A DNA stretch of 35,979 bases from Myxococcaceae bacterium (lineage in GTDB: Bacteria > Myxococcota > Myxococcia > Myxococcales > Myxococcaceae), in contig JADCJJ010000455.1 of the NCBI GenBank assembly GCA_020247085.1, forward strand, positions 1 through 35,979, given 5' to 3'. The notes beneath the pieces were generated by a model. The model was not told the DNA's origin and ran no database searches. It saw only the letters and a list, made by a program, of their open reading frames with translations. The translations under genes were made by a program, and so were the position numbers. Positions 23,659 to 31,785 of the stretch are shown one piece after another (position 1 is the stretch's first letter; each line of letters starts with the position of its first letter).

Positions 23659-24104
23659 GGCGCCGCGTACAGGTCGACATCCGCGCCCGCGCCGTCAGCG
23701 TCGTCCTCGCAGCCGGGACCGACTCGTTCGCGCGCAGACGAGCCGCAGATGCGCCATCGTCCTCGCCGACGTCGGGCTCGCACCGTGGGACCGCGCCGGG
23801 GTCGGGGTGCGGGCAGCCAGCAGCCAGCGTCGAGCGACGACGTCGCGCCAGGTGCCTCACCCGGTGCCCCTGTCGGGCCAGCCCACGCAGCCAGGCCCGC
23901 CACCGTTCCCGCCTGTTCGCGTCCCCGCGGCGTCAGGCGTCGCGCCCGACCTCGAACGCCCCCGTGGCGTCGGGCGCCCCCGACTCTCGATGGCTTGCGT
24001 CACCGCGGCAGCCAGCGCTCCGCCCGACCTCGACCTCGAACGTCCCCACGACGTCAGGCGCCGCCGACGCGCCACGCACGCGTCCCAGCGCTTCGCCGCA
24101 GCCG
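23659..24104. repeat. Gene-free 446-bp region with degenerate ~79-96-bp direct repeats
   Basis: No convincing gene lies between two converging genes. Several frames are open, but they give Arg/Ser/Pro-rich strings without domain features. Two diverged direct copies are visible, about 23916-23994 and 23995-24090. Both contain a C-rich CCGCGG box, then GCCCGACCTCGA, CGAACG, a CCCC block, a GTCGGGC or GTCAGGC box and GCCCCCGAC or GCCGCCGAC. A third partial copy may run into the DUF3108 3' end. The lower half of the gap (23659-23915) shows scattered GACGTC/GCGTC motifs only. The style resembles the array at the right end of the window, but I could not align the two convincingly. Confidence 0.5.
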
Positions 24105-24866
24105 TCAGAGCGACGCGCTGCCAGGCTGGTACTGCACGATGTCGGCGCTCACGGAGCCCACGACGAACTCCGCCGTCACCCGCACCGGCAGCTTCCGCTC
24201 GTCAGCGGTGTAGTAGACGAGCACGTTGCTCGTCGTCGCCGCGTTCCCCTGAAAGTCGGTGGTGATGCTCACCCGGAAGACCGGCACTTCTCCGAGCTTC
24301 GTCGAGAGCGTCTCGGCGCCCTCGACGGTGGCCTTCATCGGGTACCAGCGCGCGCCCGTGAAGATGGGGATCTCGTGCACCGCCCCCACCGCGATGGGCT
24401 GCGTCCTCAGCCAGAATGTCGCCGACGCCAGGTCCATCGTGTTCGCCGGCACCTCATAGTCGACGTCATACGGGCCCTCGCCCTCCTTCTTCTTGTTGGC
24501 GAAGACGCGGGACTGCTCGGTGTCGAAGCGAAAGCGCTCTCGCCGGCGCTTGCGGTTCTCGTCCACGAAGTAGTCGAGCCCCACCGGCTTGTGCGTCTGC
24601 GGATCGTAGTAGCTGATGAAGCGATCGTTGATCTGCAGCACGCCGGCCACCGACGTCGTCTGCCCGACGCAGACCAGCGGCAGGACCCGCTTGCCGCTGT
24701 GCTGAGTGCGAAGCCCAACGGTGATCTGCGCAACCCCCGCCGGCACCCCCATGAAGCGGACCTCGTACGAGGCCTGCTCCCCCGGCGCGAAGGGCATGCT
24801 CCCCGGCGACCCGGCGGCCACCGCGGCCACCACCACCACCGCACCTGCCAGCAGACGTCCCGCCAT
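24105..24866 (-). CDS. DUF3108-family exported protein
   Basis: 253-residue predicted periplasmic protein with a signal peptide (1-18) and a DUF3108-like beta-rich domain. Conserved-looking parts are FAPGEQASYEVRFMGVPAGVAQI, a central DYFVDENRKRRRERFRFD, then EVPANTMDLASATFWLRTQP, and the strand pair at VPVFRVSITTDF and DERKLPVRVTAEF. The family is uncharacterised and often found in Gram-negative bacteria; a lipid- or cell-envelope-related role has been suspected only. GGAGG lies 7 nt before ATG 24866, so the start is firm. Upstream is a 130-bp gap with two palindromes. Confidence 0.85.
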   Translation of the reverse strand: MAGRLLAGAVVVVAAVAAGSPGSMPFAPGEQASYEVRFMGVPAGVAQITVGLRTQHSGKRVLPLVCVGQTTSVAGVLQINDRFISYYDPQTHKPVGLDYFVDENRKRRRERFRFDTEQSRVFANKKKEGEGPYDVDYEVPANTMDLASATFWLRTQPIAVGAVHEIPIFTGARWYPMKATVEGAETLSTKLGEVPVFRVSITTDFQGNAATTSNVLVYYTADERKLPVRVTAEFVVGSVSADIVQYQPGSASL

Positions 24867-24911
24867 GATTGACCTCCAGGCCCCGACGTGAATGTCGCGG
24901 AGCGCATGACG

Positions 24912-24949
24912 CTGACGTCAGGCCGCTGGGGTCCATTCACCGCGGTGAA
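24912..24949. promoter_or_regulatory. Two palindromes between the barrel gene and the DUF3108 gene
   Basis: TTCACCGCGGTGAA (24936-24949) is a perfect 14-bp palindrome, and CTGACGTCAG (24912-24921) a perfect 10-bp one, 14 bp apart. They lie 46-88 bp from ATG 24866 on its upstream side. This is a good place for an operator, or less likely a processing or termination element for the barrel gene (stop 24997). No -35/-10 pair could be fitted with confidence. Confidence 0.4.
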
Positions 24950-24996
24950 CTCGAAGCATCTCGGCGGGTTGGAGCCGCCGTTGGGGGGCGCGAGGC

Positions 24997-27369
24997 TCAG
25001 CGCGGCGCGGGCGCTTCGAGCAGCTCGAGGGTGAGGCCCGCGCTGCGGGGCAGCTGCAGCTCGAGCGTGGAGCGATCGTACGGCGCCCAGTGCCGCTCGC
25101 TCACCTCGTTGCCGAGGTCGAACACGTTGGCGACGACGAGGGCGCCGCGCAGCAGCCACCCGCGGGTGACGGCCAGCTCGTACGAGACCCGCAGGTCGAC
25201 CTCGACCTGGAAGTCCTCGCGCCAGCCGATGAGCGGAGACGAGATCATCATCGCCGAGCCGCGGTTCGAGTTCCGCCGCATCGCCAGCTGCCCGTCCTGC
25301 TCGCGCACGTCGTAGTACCCGAAGGGTTGGCCGTCTTTGTAGAAGACGGCGAACGTCGTCCACAGCCGGTCGAACCAGCGGCGGCCCCCCACCACCTTCA
25401 AGATGAACGCGCGGTCGGCGTCGGTGTTCGACAGGCTGCGGTAGCGGGCGTTGGGGTTGGCGCCGAGCCAGTCGACGAGGCCGATGTCGTTGCCGTACGG
25501 GCCGTTCCCGAAGGGCGCGTAGCCGAAGAAGTTCGCGGCCGAGAACCCGAACGAGAAGAAGCCGTTCGCGTCGGGCAGGCGGGCGACCTCGAGCTGCACC
25601 TGGCCACCGAAGGGCGTCTCGCGGAACGGGTCGTTCACCAGCTGGTACCGGGTGGGCGACCCGTTCCAGAAGTAGAAGCCGTCTTCGTCGAAGGCCCCGA
25701 AGGCGTCAGCGGGGCCGTCGAGGCGGAGCCGCGAGAGCCCATGCCACGCCTTGGCGATGCCCTGCAGCGTCACCTTCCACGCCGGGCCCAGGCGGCTGGT
25801 GATGCCGAACGACGCCGAGTACTGGCTGGCGCCGTGCAGGCGCGGGTCGAGGCTGGTGACGTCGGCCCCCAGGCGCTGCACGAAGCGCCCGTCGGCCGTC
25901 CGCTGCACGGCGCCGATGAAGCCGGGCGTCAGCGAGAGCGCCGTCTGCGAGGTGATGGAGATGGGCGTCTTGCCCACCGACAGGAATGGCTGGAACCACG
26001 GCGTCAGCCGCAGCACGCCCTGGGCCTCGGCCCCGACGTCGGGGAAGGCCAGGCCCGGTGAGGTTTGCGCCGACGCATGGTTCACCACCCCGTAGCCGTC
26101 GACGGCCAGCTCGAACCGCTCCCAGGTGAAGGCGCGCTGGTAGCCGACGCGCTGCGAGCCGACGAGGGTGGCGGTGGGCCGCGACTCGAGGGCCCACGCG
26201 CCGAAGGGCCGTCCCCCGGAGGTGAGCGGGTGCACGCGCGTCGGGCTGCCGGACCAGGCCAGCAGCCGCGTGTCGCTCACCGCGTACACGTCCTTCACGC
26301 GGTGGCTCAGCTCGAGGCGAGCCGAGTTCATCGCCCCGGTGGGCATGAACGGGAAGAAGCCCTCGCCGTCGACGTCGAGCAGCTCACGCCCGAAGCCCGG
26401 CGTCACCGGTGAGAGCCCGTCGTGCTTGAAGGTGAGCGCGGCCCTGAAGTCGCCCCAGGCGAAGCCCACCAGCGCGCCGGCGCTCGACTGGCGCAGCGTC
26501 TCGTCGCGCGAGAAGCGCCGCTCGGTGAAGAGGTTGTCGCGGAAGCGGTACTCGGCGAGGGCGGTGAGCCGCCAGGCGCGCGAGGCCGGCGCCAGCTCGG
26601 CGATGCCCGACACGCGCAGCGTCCGCTCGTCGAAGGGCACGCCGGCCTGCGCCCGGTCGGCGGTGGGGAAGGACTGGTGGCGCCGCACCGCGCCGTCCAC
26701 CTCGACGGCCGAGCGCAGGGTGAGGGCCCCCACCACCGACTCGTCGAGCAGCCCGGCCTGGAGCCGCCCGAGGAAGCGGCGCCGGTCCTCCTCGGGCTGA
26801 ACGTCGCGGTTCCGCGCGTGGGCCGTGGTGATGAAGTCAGAGATGGCCTCGGCGCCGGGAATGGTGCCGCCCACGCCCCCGATGCCGAACGAGACGCGAG
26901 CCCGCCGCTTCGGGCGGCCGTCGGCGGGCGCCGTGCCGAGGCGAACGCCCCCGCCGAAGACGTGCCGCGCAGACTCGGCGTGGCGCAGCTCGACCTCGGA
27001 CAGAAACAGCCACGGCACCTTGAAGGCCGCCGCGCCGTCGAAGAGCGGGTCGCTCAGGTTGAAGTCCTCGAGGCGCCACTCGTTCCAGAGCGCCGAGCTG
27101 CCCACCAGGGTGAAGCGCTCGGGCTCGATGTCAGAGAAGCCCATCGACTCCTCGCTCGACGAGAGGGCCGGCATGAAGACGCGCGAGACGACGTTGGCCA
27201 GCGAGCCGGTGCTGGGCAGGTGGTCGAGCGCATCGCCGTCGAGCACCAGGCGGTCGCTGAAGGCGGCGCCGCGCCGGGCGGTCGCGGCCTCGGTCGCCGG
27301 CGGCGCCCCCTGCGCGAAGCTGGCCACGGGCAACAGCGCCGCCACCGCCAGGGCCGCCCGGGCCCTCAC
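24997..27369 (-). CDS. TonB-receptor-like outer-membrane beta-barrel protein
   Basis: 790-residue exported protein. Signal peptide 1-20 (cleavage near SFAQG), then a plug-like N-terminal region (about 35-140: LPSTGSLANVVSRVF, TLVGSSALWNEWRLEDFNLSDPLFDG, FLSEVELR). A long series of alternating amphipathic strands follows and fills the rest (about 150-790). The final residues are not the canonical aromatic ending (terminus APAPR). No carboxypeptidase-regulatory domain and no clear TonB box are visible, so it may be a plug-bearing barrel for a large substrate or a receptor with a degenerate box. Its GTG overlaps the LmbE-like stop by 4 nt, linking barrel and deacetylase in one transcript. Substrate unknown. 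Confidence 0.78.
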   Translation of the reverse strand: MRARAALAVAALLPVASFAQGAPPATEAATARRGAAFSDRLVLDGDALDHLPSTGSLANVVSRVFMPALSSSEESMGFSDIEPERFTLVGSSALWNEWRLEDFNLSDPLFDGAAAFKVPWLFLSEVELRHAESARHVFGGGVRLGTAPADGRPKRRARVSFGIGGVGGTIPGAEAISDFITTAHARNRDVQPEEDRRRFLGRLQAGLLDESVVGALTLRSAVEVDGAVRRHQSFPTADRAQAGVPFDERTLRVSGIAELAPASRAWRLTALAEYRFRDNLFTERRFSRDETLRQSSAGALVGFAWGDFRAALTFKHDGLSPVTPGFGRELLDVDGEGFFPFMPTGAMNSARLELSHRVKDVYAVSDTRLLAWSGSPTRVHPLTSGGRPFGAWALESRPTATLVGSQRVGYQRAFTWERFELAVDGYGVVNHASAQTSPGLAFPDVGAEAQGVLRLTPWFQPFLSVGKTPISITSQTALSLTPGFIGAVQRTADGRFVQRLGADVTSLDPRLHGASQYSASFGITSRLGPAWKVTLQGIAKAWHGLSRLRLDGPADAFGAFDEDGFYFWNGSPTRYQLVNDPFRETPFGGQVQLEVARLPDANGFFSFGFSAANFFGYAPFGNGPYGNDIGLVDWLGANPNARYRSLSNTDADRAFILKVVGGRRWFDRLWTTFAVFYKDGQPFGYYDVREQDGQLAMRRNSNRGSAMMISSPLIGWREDFQVEVDLRVSYELAVTRGWLLRGALVVANVFDLGNEVSERHWAPYDRSTLELQLPRSAGLTLELLEAPAPR

Positions 27370-28163
27370 GTCGCCCCCTCGTCGCGGGCCCACGCCGCGG
27401 CCGCCGGGCCTTCGAGCCAGAGGAACCACTCCCGCCGGAAGAGCTGGAAGAAGCGCCTCGGCGGCAGGCCGCCCGTGAGGAGCCGCAGCGTGCGCCGCTG
27501 GGAGCGGTGCGCCTCGAAGGCGGCGACCTTGTGCGACAGCTCGTCGTCGCTCAGCGTCAGCGTCGCCACCGTCGGCGGCTCGCTCCAGCGAAAGCCCGCG
27601 CCCAGCGCCCACGAGAAGGGCGGCGGCGGCAGCAGCATGGCCAGGGCCGGCCCATCGGCGACGTCGGTGAGGGCGCGCCGCAGCGCCTGGTGCGCCGCGA
27701 CGTGGTCCGGGTGCCCGTTGATGCCCCGGGCGTCGAAGCCCACCACCAGGCCCGGCCGGCGCTTCGACACCTCGGCGCGCACCACCGCGGCCGCCGCGTC
27801 GAGGTGCTGGCGCAGCCGCGAGTCGGGGAAGCCCGGCAGCAGCACCTCGCCCACCCCGAGGACGGCCGCCGAGGCGCGCACCTCGTCGGCGCGGCACTCG
27901 AAGGGGGTCCGCGCCCCCACGGCCGACGCGTCGGTCCACGGGTTGGCCGCCCCATCGGTCAACACCAGCAGGTCGACCCGCGCTCCGGCCGCTCGCAACC
28001 GCTGCACGAGCCCAGCGGCGTTCAGCTCGTCATCCGGGTGCGCGAGCACCACCAACGCCCGCGTCAGCCGCTCCAGCCCCAGCGCCTCGACCGGCCGACG
28101 CGCGCCCTCGACGCCCAGGTGCAGCCGGAGCCCCTGTCGCCACGCGCCCCCCACCGCCGTCAC
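27366..28163 (-). CDS. LmbE/PIG-L-type zinc deacetylase
   Basis: 265-residue enzyme of the LmbE/PIG-L family, which removes N-acetyl groups from GlcNAc-containing substrates. The zinc and catalytic motif AHPDDE is at 41-46, and the third ligand region GHPDH is at 150-154. A TDGAANP loop (69-75) and the helix following ECRADEV also fit. It has no signal peptide, so it is probably cytosolic. It begins at GTG 28163, overlapping the YhbY stop, and its own stop overlaps the barrel gene. In other bacteria such deacetylases act in lipid or thiol biosynthesis (e.g. MshB, BshB); here the substrate is unknown. Confidence 0.92.
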   Translation of the reverse strand: MTAVGGAWRQGLRLHLGVEGARRPVEALGLERLTRALVVLAHPDDELNAAGLVQRLRAAGARVDLLVLTDGAANPWTDASAVGARTPFECRADEVRASAAVLGVGEVLLPGFPDSRLRQHLDAAAAVVRAEVSKRRPGLVVGFDARGINGHPDHVAAHQALRRALTDVADGPALAMLLPPPPFSWALGAGFRWSEPPTVATLTLSDDELSHKVAAFEAHRSQRRTLRLLTGGLPPRRFFQLFRREWFLWLEGPAAAAWARDEGAT

Positions 28164-28540
28164 GCGCGCCGGCGGGACGGCGGGCGGCGCGGGGCCTTCT
28201 CGGGACGGCGGCGCTTGACCGCGGGCGCCACCGGCGGCGGCAGCACCTCGCCGTCGAAGCGCAGCTTCGGCTCCGTCGGGTGCCGCTTGAACAGCAGCAC
28301 CGTGCGGCCCAGCACCTGCGCGACCTCGGCGCCGGTGCCCCCGGCCAGCGCCTCGATGGCGCCCTCGCGACCCTCTCGGTCGTCCGAGATGCGCACCTTC
28401 ACCAGCTCGTGGTCGAGCAGCGCCTGCGAGGTGGCCGCGACGACGCCGTCGGTGACGCCGGCATCTCCGACCTGCACCACGGCGTGCAGGTGATGCCCGA
28501 GTGAACGAAGCTGCCGCCGCTGTTTTCCGGTGAGCGTCAC
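28160..28540 (-). CDS. yhbY: YhbY-family CRM-domain RNA-binding protein
   Basis: 126-residue protein. Residues 1-98 form a CRM domain: LTGKQRRQLRSLGHHLHAVVQVGDAGVTDGVV, ALLDHELVKVRI, and GRTVLLFKRH. E. coli YhbY associates with pre-50S ribosomal particles. A basic Pro/Arg/Lys tail (about 100-126), longer than in E. coli, may add rRNA affinity. GTG 28540 is preceded by AGAGGA at 6 nt. It lies 10 bp after the DnaJ fusion gene and overlaps the deacetylase gene by 4 nt. Confidence 0.93.
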   Translation of the reverse strand: MTLTGKQRRQLRSLGHHLHAVVQVGDAGVTDGVVAATSQALLDHELVKVRISDDREGREGAIEALAGGTGAEVAQVLGRTVLLFKRHPTEPKLRFDGEVLPPPVAPAVKRRRPEKAPRRPPSRRRA

Positions 28541-28550
28541 GAGGTGTCCT

Positions 28551-31046
28551 CTACTTCATCATGCGCAGCTCGCGCTGCGCGTCGATGTGCTTGGGGTCGA
28601 GCTTCACCGTCTGGTTGAAGTGCTTCTTCGCCGTCTGCAGGTCGCCGAGAATCTTCGCCATCACGCCCTGGAAGTAGTGCGCGGCGACGACGTTGGGGTT
28701 GCGCTTGAGGCACTGCGAGATGTCCTTCATCGCCTCGACCTGCCCCACCTTGCGGTCGGGGACGGTGAAGAAGCGCGCGTAGCCCCGCCAGGCGAGAAAC
28801 TCGGGCTCGTCGGCGTTCGCCGCGATGGCCTCGTCGAGCATCTTCACCGCCTCGGGGAACTTGCGCGCCTGGACGAGAATCTTCCCCTTCTGGAAGCGCT
28901 CCTCGGCGGCGAGCAGCTTCGAGATGTCGACCTTCTCGCCACCGCCGCCGGCGTCGAGCTCGGCGAGGTAGTCCTTCTTCAGGTTCTCGTCGGACAGCGT
29001 GCGGTGCGCGTCGCCGATGCGCGCGAAGACGTCGGCCTTCGCCTTCGACAGCGCCTCGGGCGCGCCCGGGGGCACGGTGTCGGGGTGGTAGTCCTTCGCG
29101 AGCTTGAAGTAGGCGACCTTCACGGCGTTCGCGGGCGCCTCGCGGCCGACGCCCAGCACCTCGAAGTGCGTCTGCTTCTTCATCTTCTCGAACAGCTCCT
29201 GCAGCTTCTTCAGCTCGGCGTCGAAGTTCTGGGGCGGCGCCGCCACCTTCGGGGGCGCGGACACCTTCGGGGGCGCGGCGGCCGGCGCCGACACCACCGG
29301 GCGGGGCGGCGGGACGGCCGCCGCCACCGTCGGCATGGGCGCCGACACCACGGGCCTCGCAGGCGCGCCGCCGGCAGGCGTCAACACCGGGCGAGGCGGA
29401 GGCACGGCGGCGGCCCCCCCGCCGGAGGCCGACGTCCCGTGCTGCGGGGTGATGACGGGCCTCGCCGGCGGTGGCGGGCCCGGCGCGATGACGGGGGGCG
29501 GCGCCGGGCTCACCGGGCGCACCGAAGGCGGCGGCCCCGCCGGCGCCGCGGGCCGCTCGGGCGCCTCGAACTTCACCACCGTGCCCGCGAACGAGACGAG
29601 GTCGCACGGGTACAGCGCGAAGGCGACCCGCAGCGCCGCCTCGGCCTCGGGGGCCTGGCTCTGGAGCAGCTGGTTCAAGGTGCGCGTGCCGTCGAACAGG
29701 GCGTAGGCGCGCGTCTCTTGCGGCGACAGCCGCAGCTCCGTCGCCGGCACCGGGCCCGCCCCCTTCATCACCGGGAAGTCGAGCGCCGGGAACAGCCGGG
29801 CCCGAAGCTCGGCAAAGGGGACGCGGCGCAGTTGCTCCGTGTAGACCTGCCAGCGGTTGCCGGCGGGCATCACCTTGTGCGCGGGCAGATCCACCGTCTG
29901 GAACGAGAACGTGCCGTCGGTCGCCATCAGGGCCTGCCCGATGATGGAGCCGGCCCTGACCGAGAGCGCCTCGATGGCGACGTTGGGGTTGAGCAGGCCC
30001 AGCCCGAAGAGCGCTGGGAGCAGCTCACCTCCGAAGCGCGCCCCCTCTCGCTGCGCCTGGCCCAGGGCGTCGGGCGTGACGAGGCTCTTGCGCAGCAGGA
30101 AGGTCGCCAGCGCGTCCTCGGGGTGGGTGGAGTCGACGGCGTCAGGGCTCCCTTTGCGGAAATGCAGCAGCAGCGCCCGGTCGGGGAGCTGGAGCGTCAG
30201 CAGGCCCGTCAAGTCCTGGGCGGCCGCGAGGAAGTACAGCCGCTGGCAGCTCACGTCGCGCAGCGCGCCGGTGGCCGGAATCGCCTCGAGCGGGCCCGCG
30301 GCCACCGGGGGTGGTGGCGCCGCCGCGACGCGCGAGGGGCTCGACTGGCGCGGGGCGGGCTGGGCCGGCGGAGGCGCCTGCGGAGGGGGCGCCATGGCTG
30401 CCTGAATCGACGAGGCGCTCACCGTCGGGGGCCGCCCGGACGCGGGCGCCGCGGCGACGACCCCCGATGGCCTCACCGCCGACACCGGAGCGGGCGCCAC
30501 GACGTCGTCGAAGAGGCTGTCGGCGAGCGAAGCGCCCGGGGCGGACGGGCGCGGCTGGGGCGGCGCCGCTGGGCGGGCCACCGGCGAGGAGACCTGCGCC
30601 CGGGCCTGCGCAGCCTGCGAGACGGGGTTCATCGGCCGCTGCTGCTGCTGGGCGCGCGCGCCCGGGCCGGCGACGGGGCCAGCCCCCGGGCCTGCGACTG
30701 GAACACCCGGGCCCCGCACCGGCGCGGCCCCGGCGGCCTGGCGAGGCGGCGCGGCGCCCTCGGCCGAGGGCGCGCCCGGCAGCGGCGCTGGCGGCGCCAC
30801 CTTCGACCAGGCGTCGTCGAGCTCGTTCTTCGGGAGCACCTGGTCACCCCAGAGCTCGCGGGGGAACACCATGCGAATGCCCGGCATGCGGCCCGGGTAC
30901 ACGTAGTTGGCGCCGTCGAGGCTCACCTGCACCGCGCCGGTGAGGATGCCGTTGTCGAGGAGCAGCTCGACGGAGGTGGGCGTGAGGGGGCCGAAGACCT
31001 TTCCCTGATCGGTCCGGACCCACACTTGGACGACTTCGTCACTCAT
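28551..31046 (-). CDS. GYF_2-like / DUF4388 (PATAN) / DnaJ / TPR fusion protein
   Basis: 831-residue cytosolic multidomain protein. In order: a GYF_2-like module (about 4-60, VWVRTDQGKVFGPLTPTSVELLL), a Pro/Ala/Gly-rich linker (about 80-255), a DUF4388/PATAN-type region (about 260-483, with LYFLAAAQDLTGLLTLQLPDRALLLHF), a second Pro-rich linker, a J-domain (about 625-690) with intact HPD at 654-656, and a TPR-like C-terminus (about 715-831). The J-domain should recruit DnaK and stimulate its ATPase. PATAN domains in myxobacteria occur in signalling proteins. Such fusions suggest targeting of Hsp70 to a signalling or motility complex. The stop is TAG. No Shine-Dalgarno precedes ATG 31046. It is divergent from the next gene across 45 bp. 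Confidence 0.82.
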   Translation of the reverse strand: MSDEVVQVWVRTDQGKVFGPLTPTSVELLLDNGILTGAVQVSLDGANYVYPGRMPGIRMVFPRELWGDQVLPKNELDDAWSKVAPPAPLPGAPSAEGAAPPRQAAGAAPVRGPGVPVAGPGAGPVAGPGARAQQQQRPMNPVSQAAQARAQVSSPVARPAAPPQPRPSAPGASLADSLFDDVVAPAPVSAVRPSGVVAAAPASGRPPTVSASSIQAAMAPPPQAPPPAQPAPRQSSPSRVAAAPPPPVAAGPLEAIPATGALRDVSCQRLYFLAAAQDLTGLLTLQLPDRALLLHFRKGSPDAVDSTHPEDALATFLLRKSLVTPDALGQAQREGARFGGELLPALFGLGLLNPNVAIEALSVRAGSIIGQALMATDGTFSFQTVDLPAHKVMPAGNRWQVYTEQLRRVPFAELRARLFPALDFPVMKGAGPVPATELRLSPQETRAYALFDGTRTLNQLLQSQAPEAEAALRVAFALYPCDLVSFAGTVVKFEAPERPAAPAGPPPSVRPVSPAPPPVIAPGPPPPARPVITPQHGTSASGGGAAAVPPPRPVLTPAGGAPARPVVSAPMPTVAAAVPPPRPVVSAPAAAPPKVSAPPKVAAPPQNFDAELKKLQELFEKMKKQTHFEVLGVGREAPANAVKVAYFKLAKDYHPDTVPPGAPEALSKAKADVFARIGDAHRTLSDENLKKDYLAELDAGGGGEKVDISKLLAAEERFQKGKILVQARKFPEAVKMLDEAIAANADEPEFLAWRGYARFFTVPDRKVGQVEAMKDISQCLKRNPNVVAAHYFQGVMAKILGDLQTAKKHFNQTVKLDPKHIDAQRELRMMK

Positions 31047-31091
31047 CGGGAGCCGCGAACGTAGCGTCATTTCGGGGCACAATCCGCATTC

Positions 31092-31778
31092 GTGGTGCTC
31101 CGCCCGCTGGCCGCTGCGCTGTGGGTCGCTCTCGGTGCGACGGGGTGCGTGTCGCTGTCCTCGGCGCAGACGGCCGAGACGCTGGGGCGCGGGCGGGTGC
31201 AGGTGGGCCTCGAGCCAGGCGTGGCTGGCCGCTTCGACGTCGGGCGGCACGCGCTGACGGTCGCGCCGGCGTCGGACGTCTCGGTGCGCTACGGCGCCCT
31301 CGAGCGCCTCGACGTCGGGGCCCGGCTCGGGCAGTCGGGGCTCGAGGTACAGGCCAAGGTGATGCTGACGCCGCGCTCGTCGCCCTTCATCGCCTCGCTG
31401 GCGCTGCAGCTCGCCGGGCAGCTGCGCGTCGACCCTTCGCTCGCCATCACCGGGCAGCTCTTCAACCTCGCCCTGCCGCTGCTGCTGGGCCTCCGCCTGG
31501 GGCCGCACCAGCTGGTGCTGGGGCCCCGGCTTCACCTCTTCGCCTCGCTCCCCGCCGACGCGACCGAGGCGCCGGGCCGGGTGGTGGCCGCGGGCGGCTC
31601 GGTGGGCGTGGCGCTGCGCGTCTCGCCGGCGGTGCTGGTGCTTCCGGAAGTGGCGGTCGTGAGCCCCCTCTCCCCGACACCGCTGCTGGAGCGCACCGAC
31701 ACCTTCAGCCAGCTCACTGGCGGCGTGCTGGCGCAGGTGCGCCTGGGCTTCCTCGTCGGCGCCCCGGCCGGGCCCTGA
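31092..31778 (+). CDS. Predicted lipoprotein with barrel-like repeats
   Basis: 228-residue predicted lipoprotein. It begins with two GTGs (31092 and 31095). The signal runs to lipobox GATGC (Cys19), then SLSSAQTAETLGRGRVQVGLE. The body consists of about eight amphipathic beta strands rich in Gly/Leu, such as DVSVRYGALERLDVGARLG, LALQLAGQLRVD, GPHQLVLGPRLHLFASL and a closing LAQVRLGFLVGAP. This suggests a small outer-membrane barrel or a beta-sandwich anchored by lipid. Not recognised as a named family. Its stop faces that of the YndJ-like gene across 7 bp. Confidence 0.7.
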   Translation: MVLRPLAAALWVALGATGCVSLSSAQTAETLGRGRVQVGLEPGVAGRFDVGRHALTVAPASDVSVRYGALERLDVGARLGQSGLEVQAKVMLTPRSSPFIASLALQLAGQLRVDPSLAITGQLFNLALPLLLGLRLGPHQLVLGPRLHLFASLPADATEAPGRVVAAGGSVGVALRVSPAVLVLPEVAVVSPLSPTPLLERTDTFSQLTGGVLAQVRLGFLVGAPAGP

Positions 31779-31785
31779 GCGCCCC

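Noticed and set aside
23655-24104. A + strand coding gene across the gene-free region
   Set aside because: Arg/Ser/Pro-rich translation repeats only because the DNA does; no start with ribosome site and no domain.
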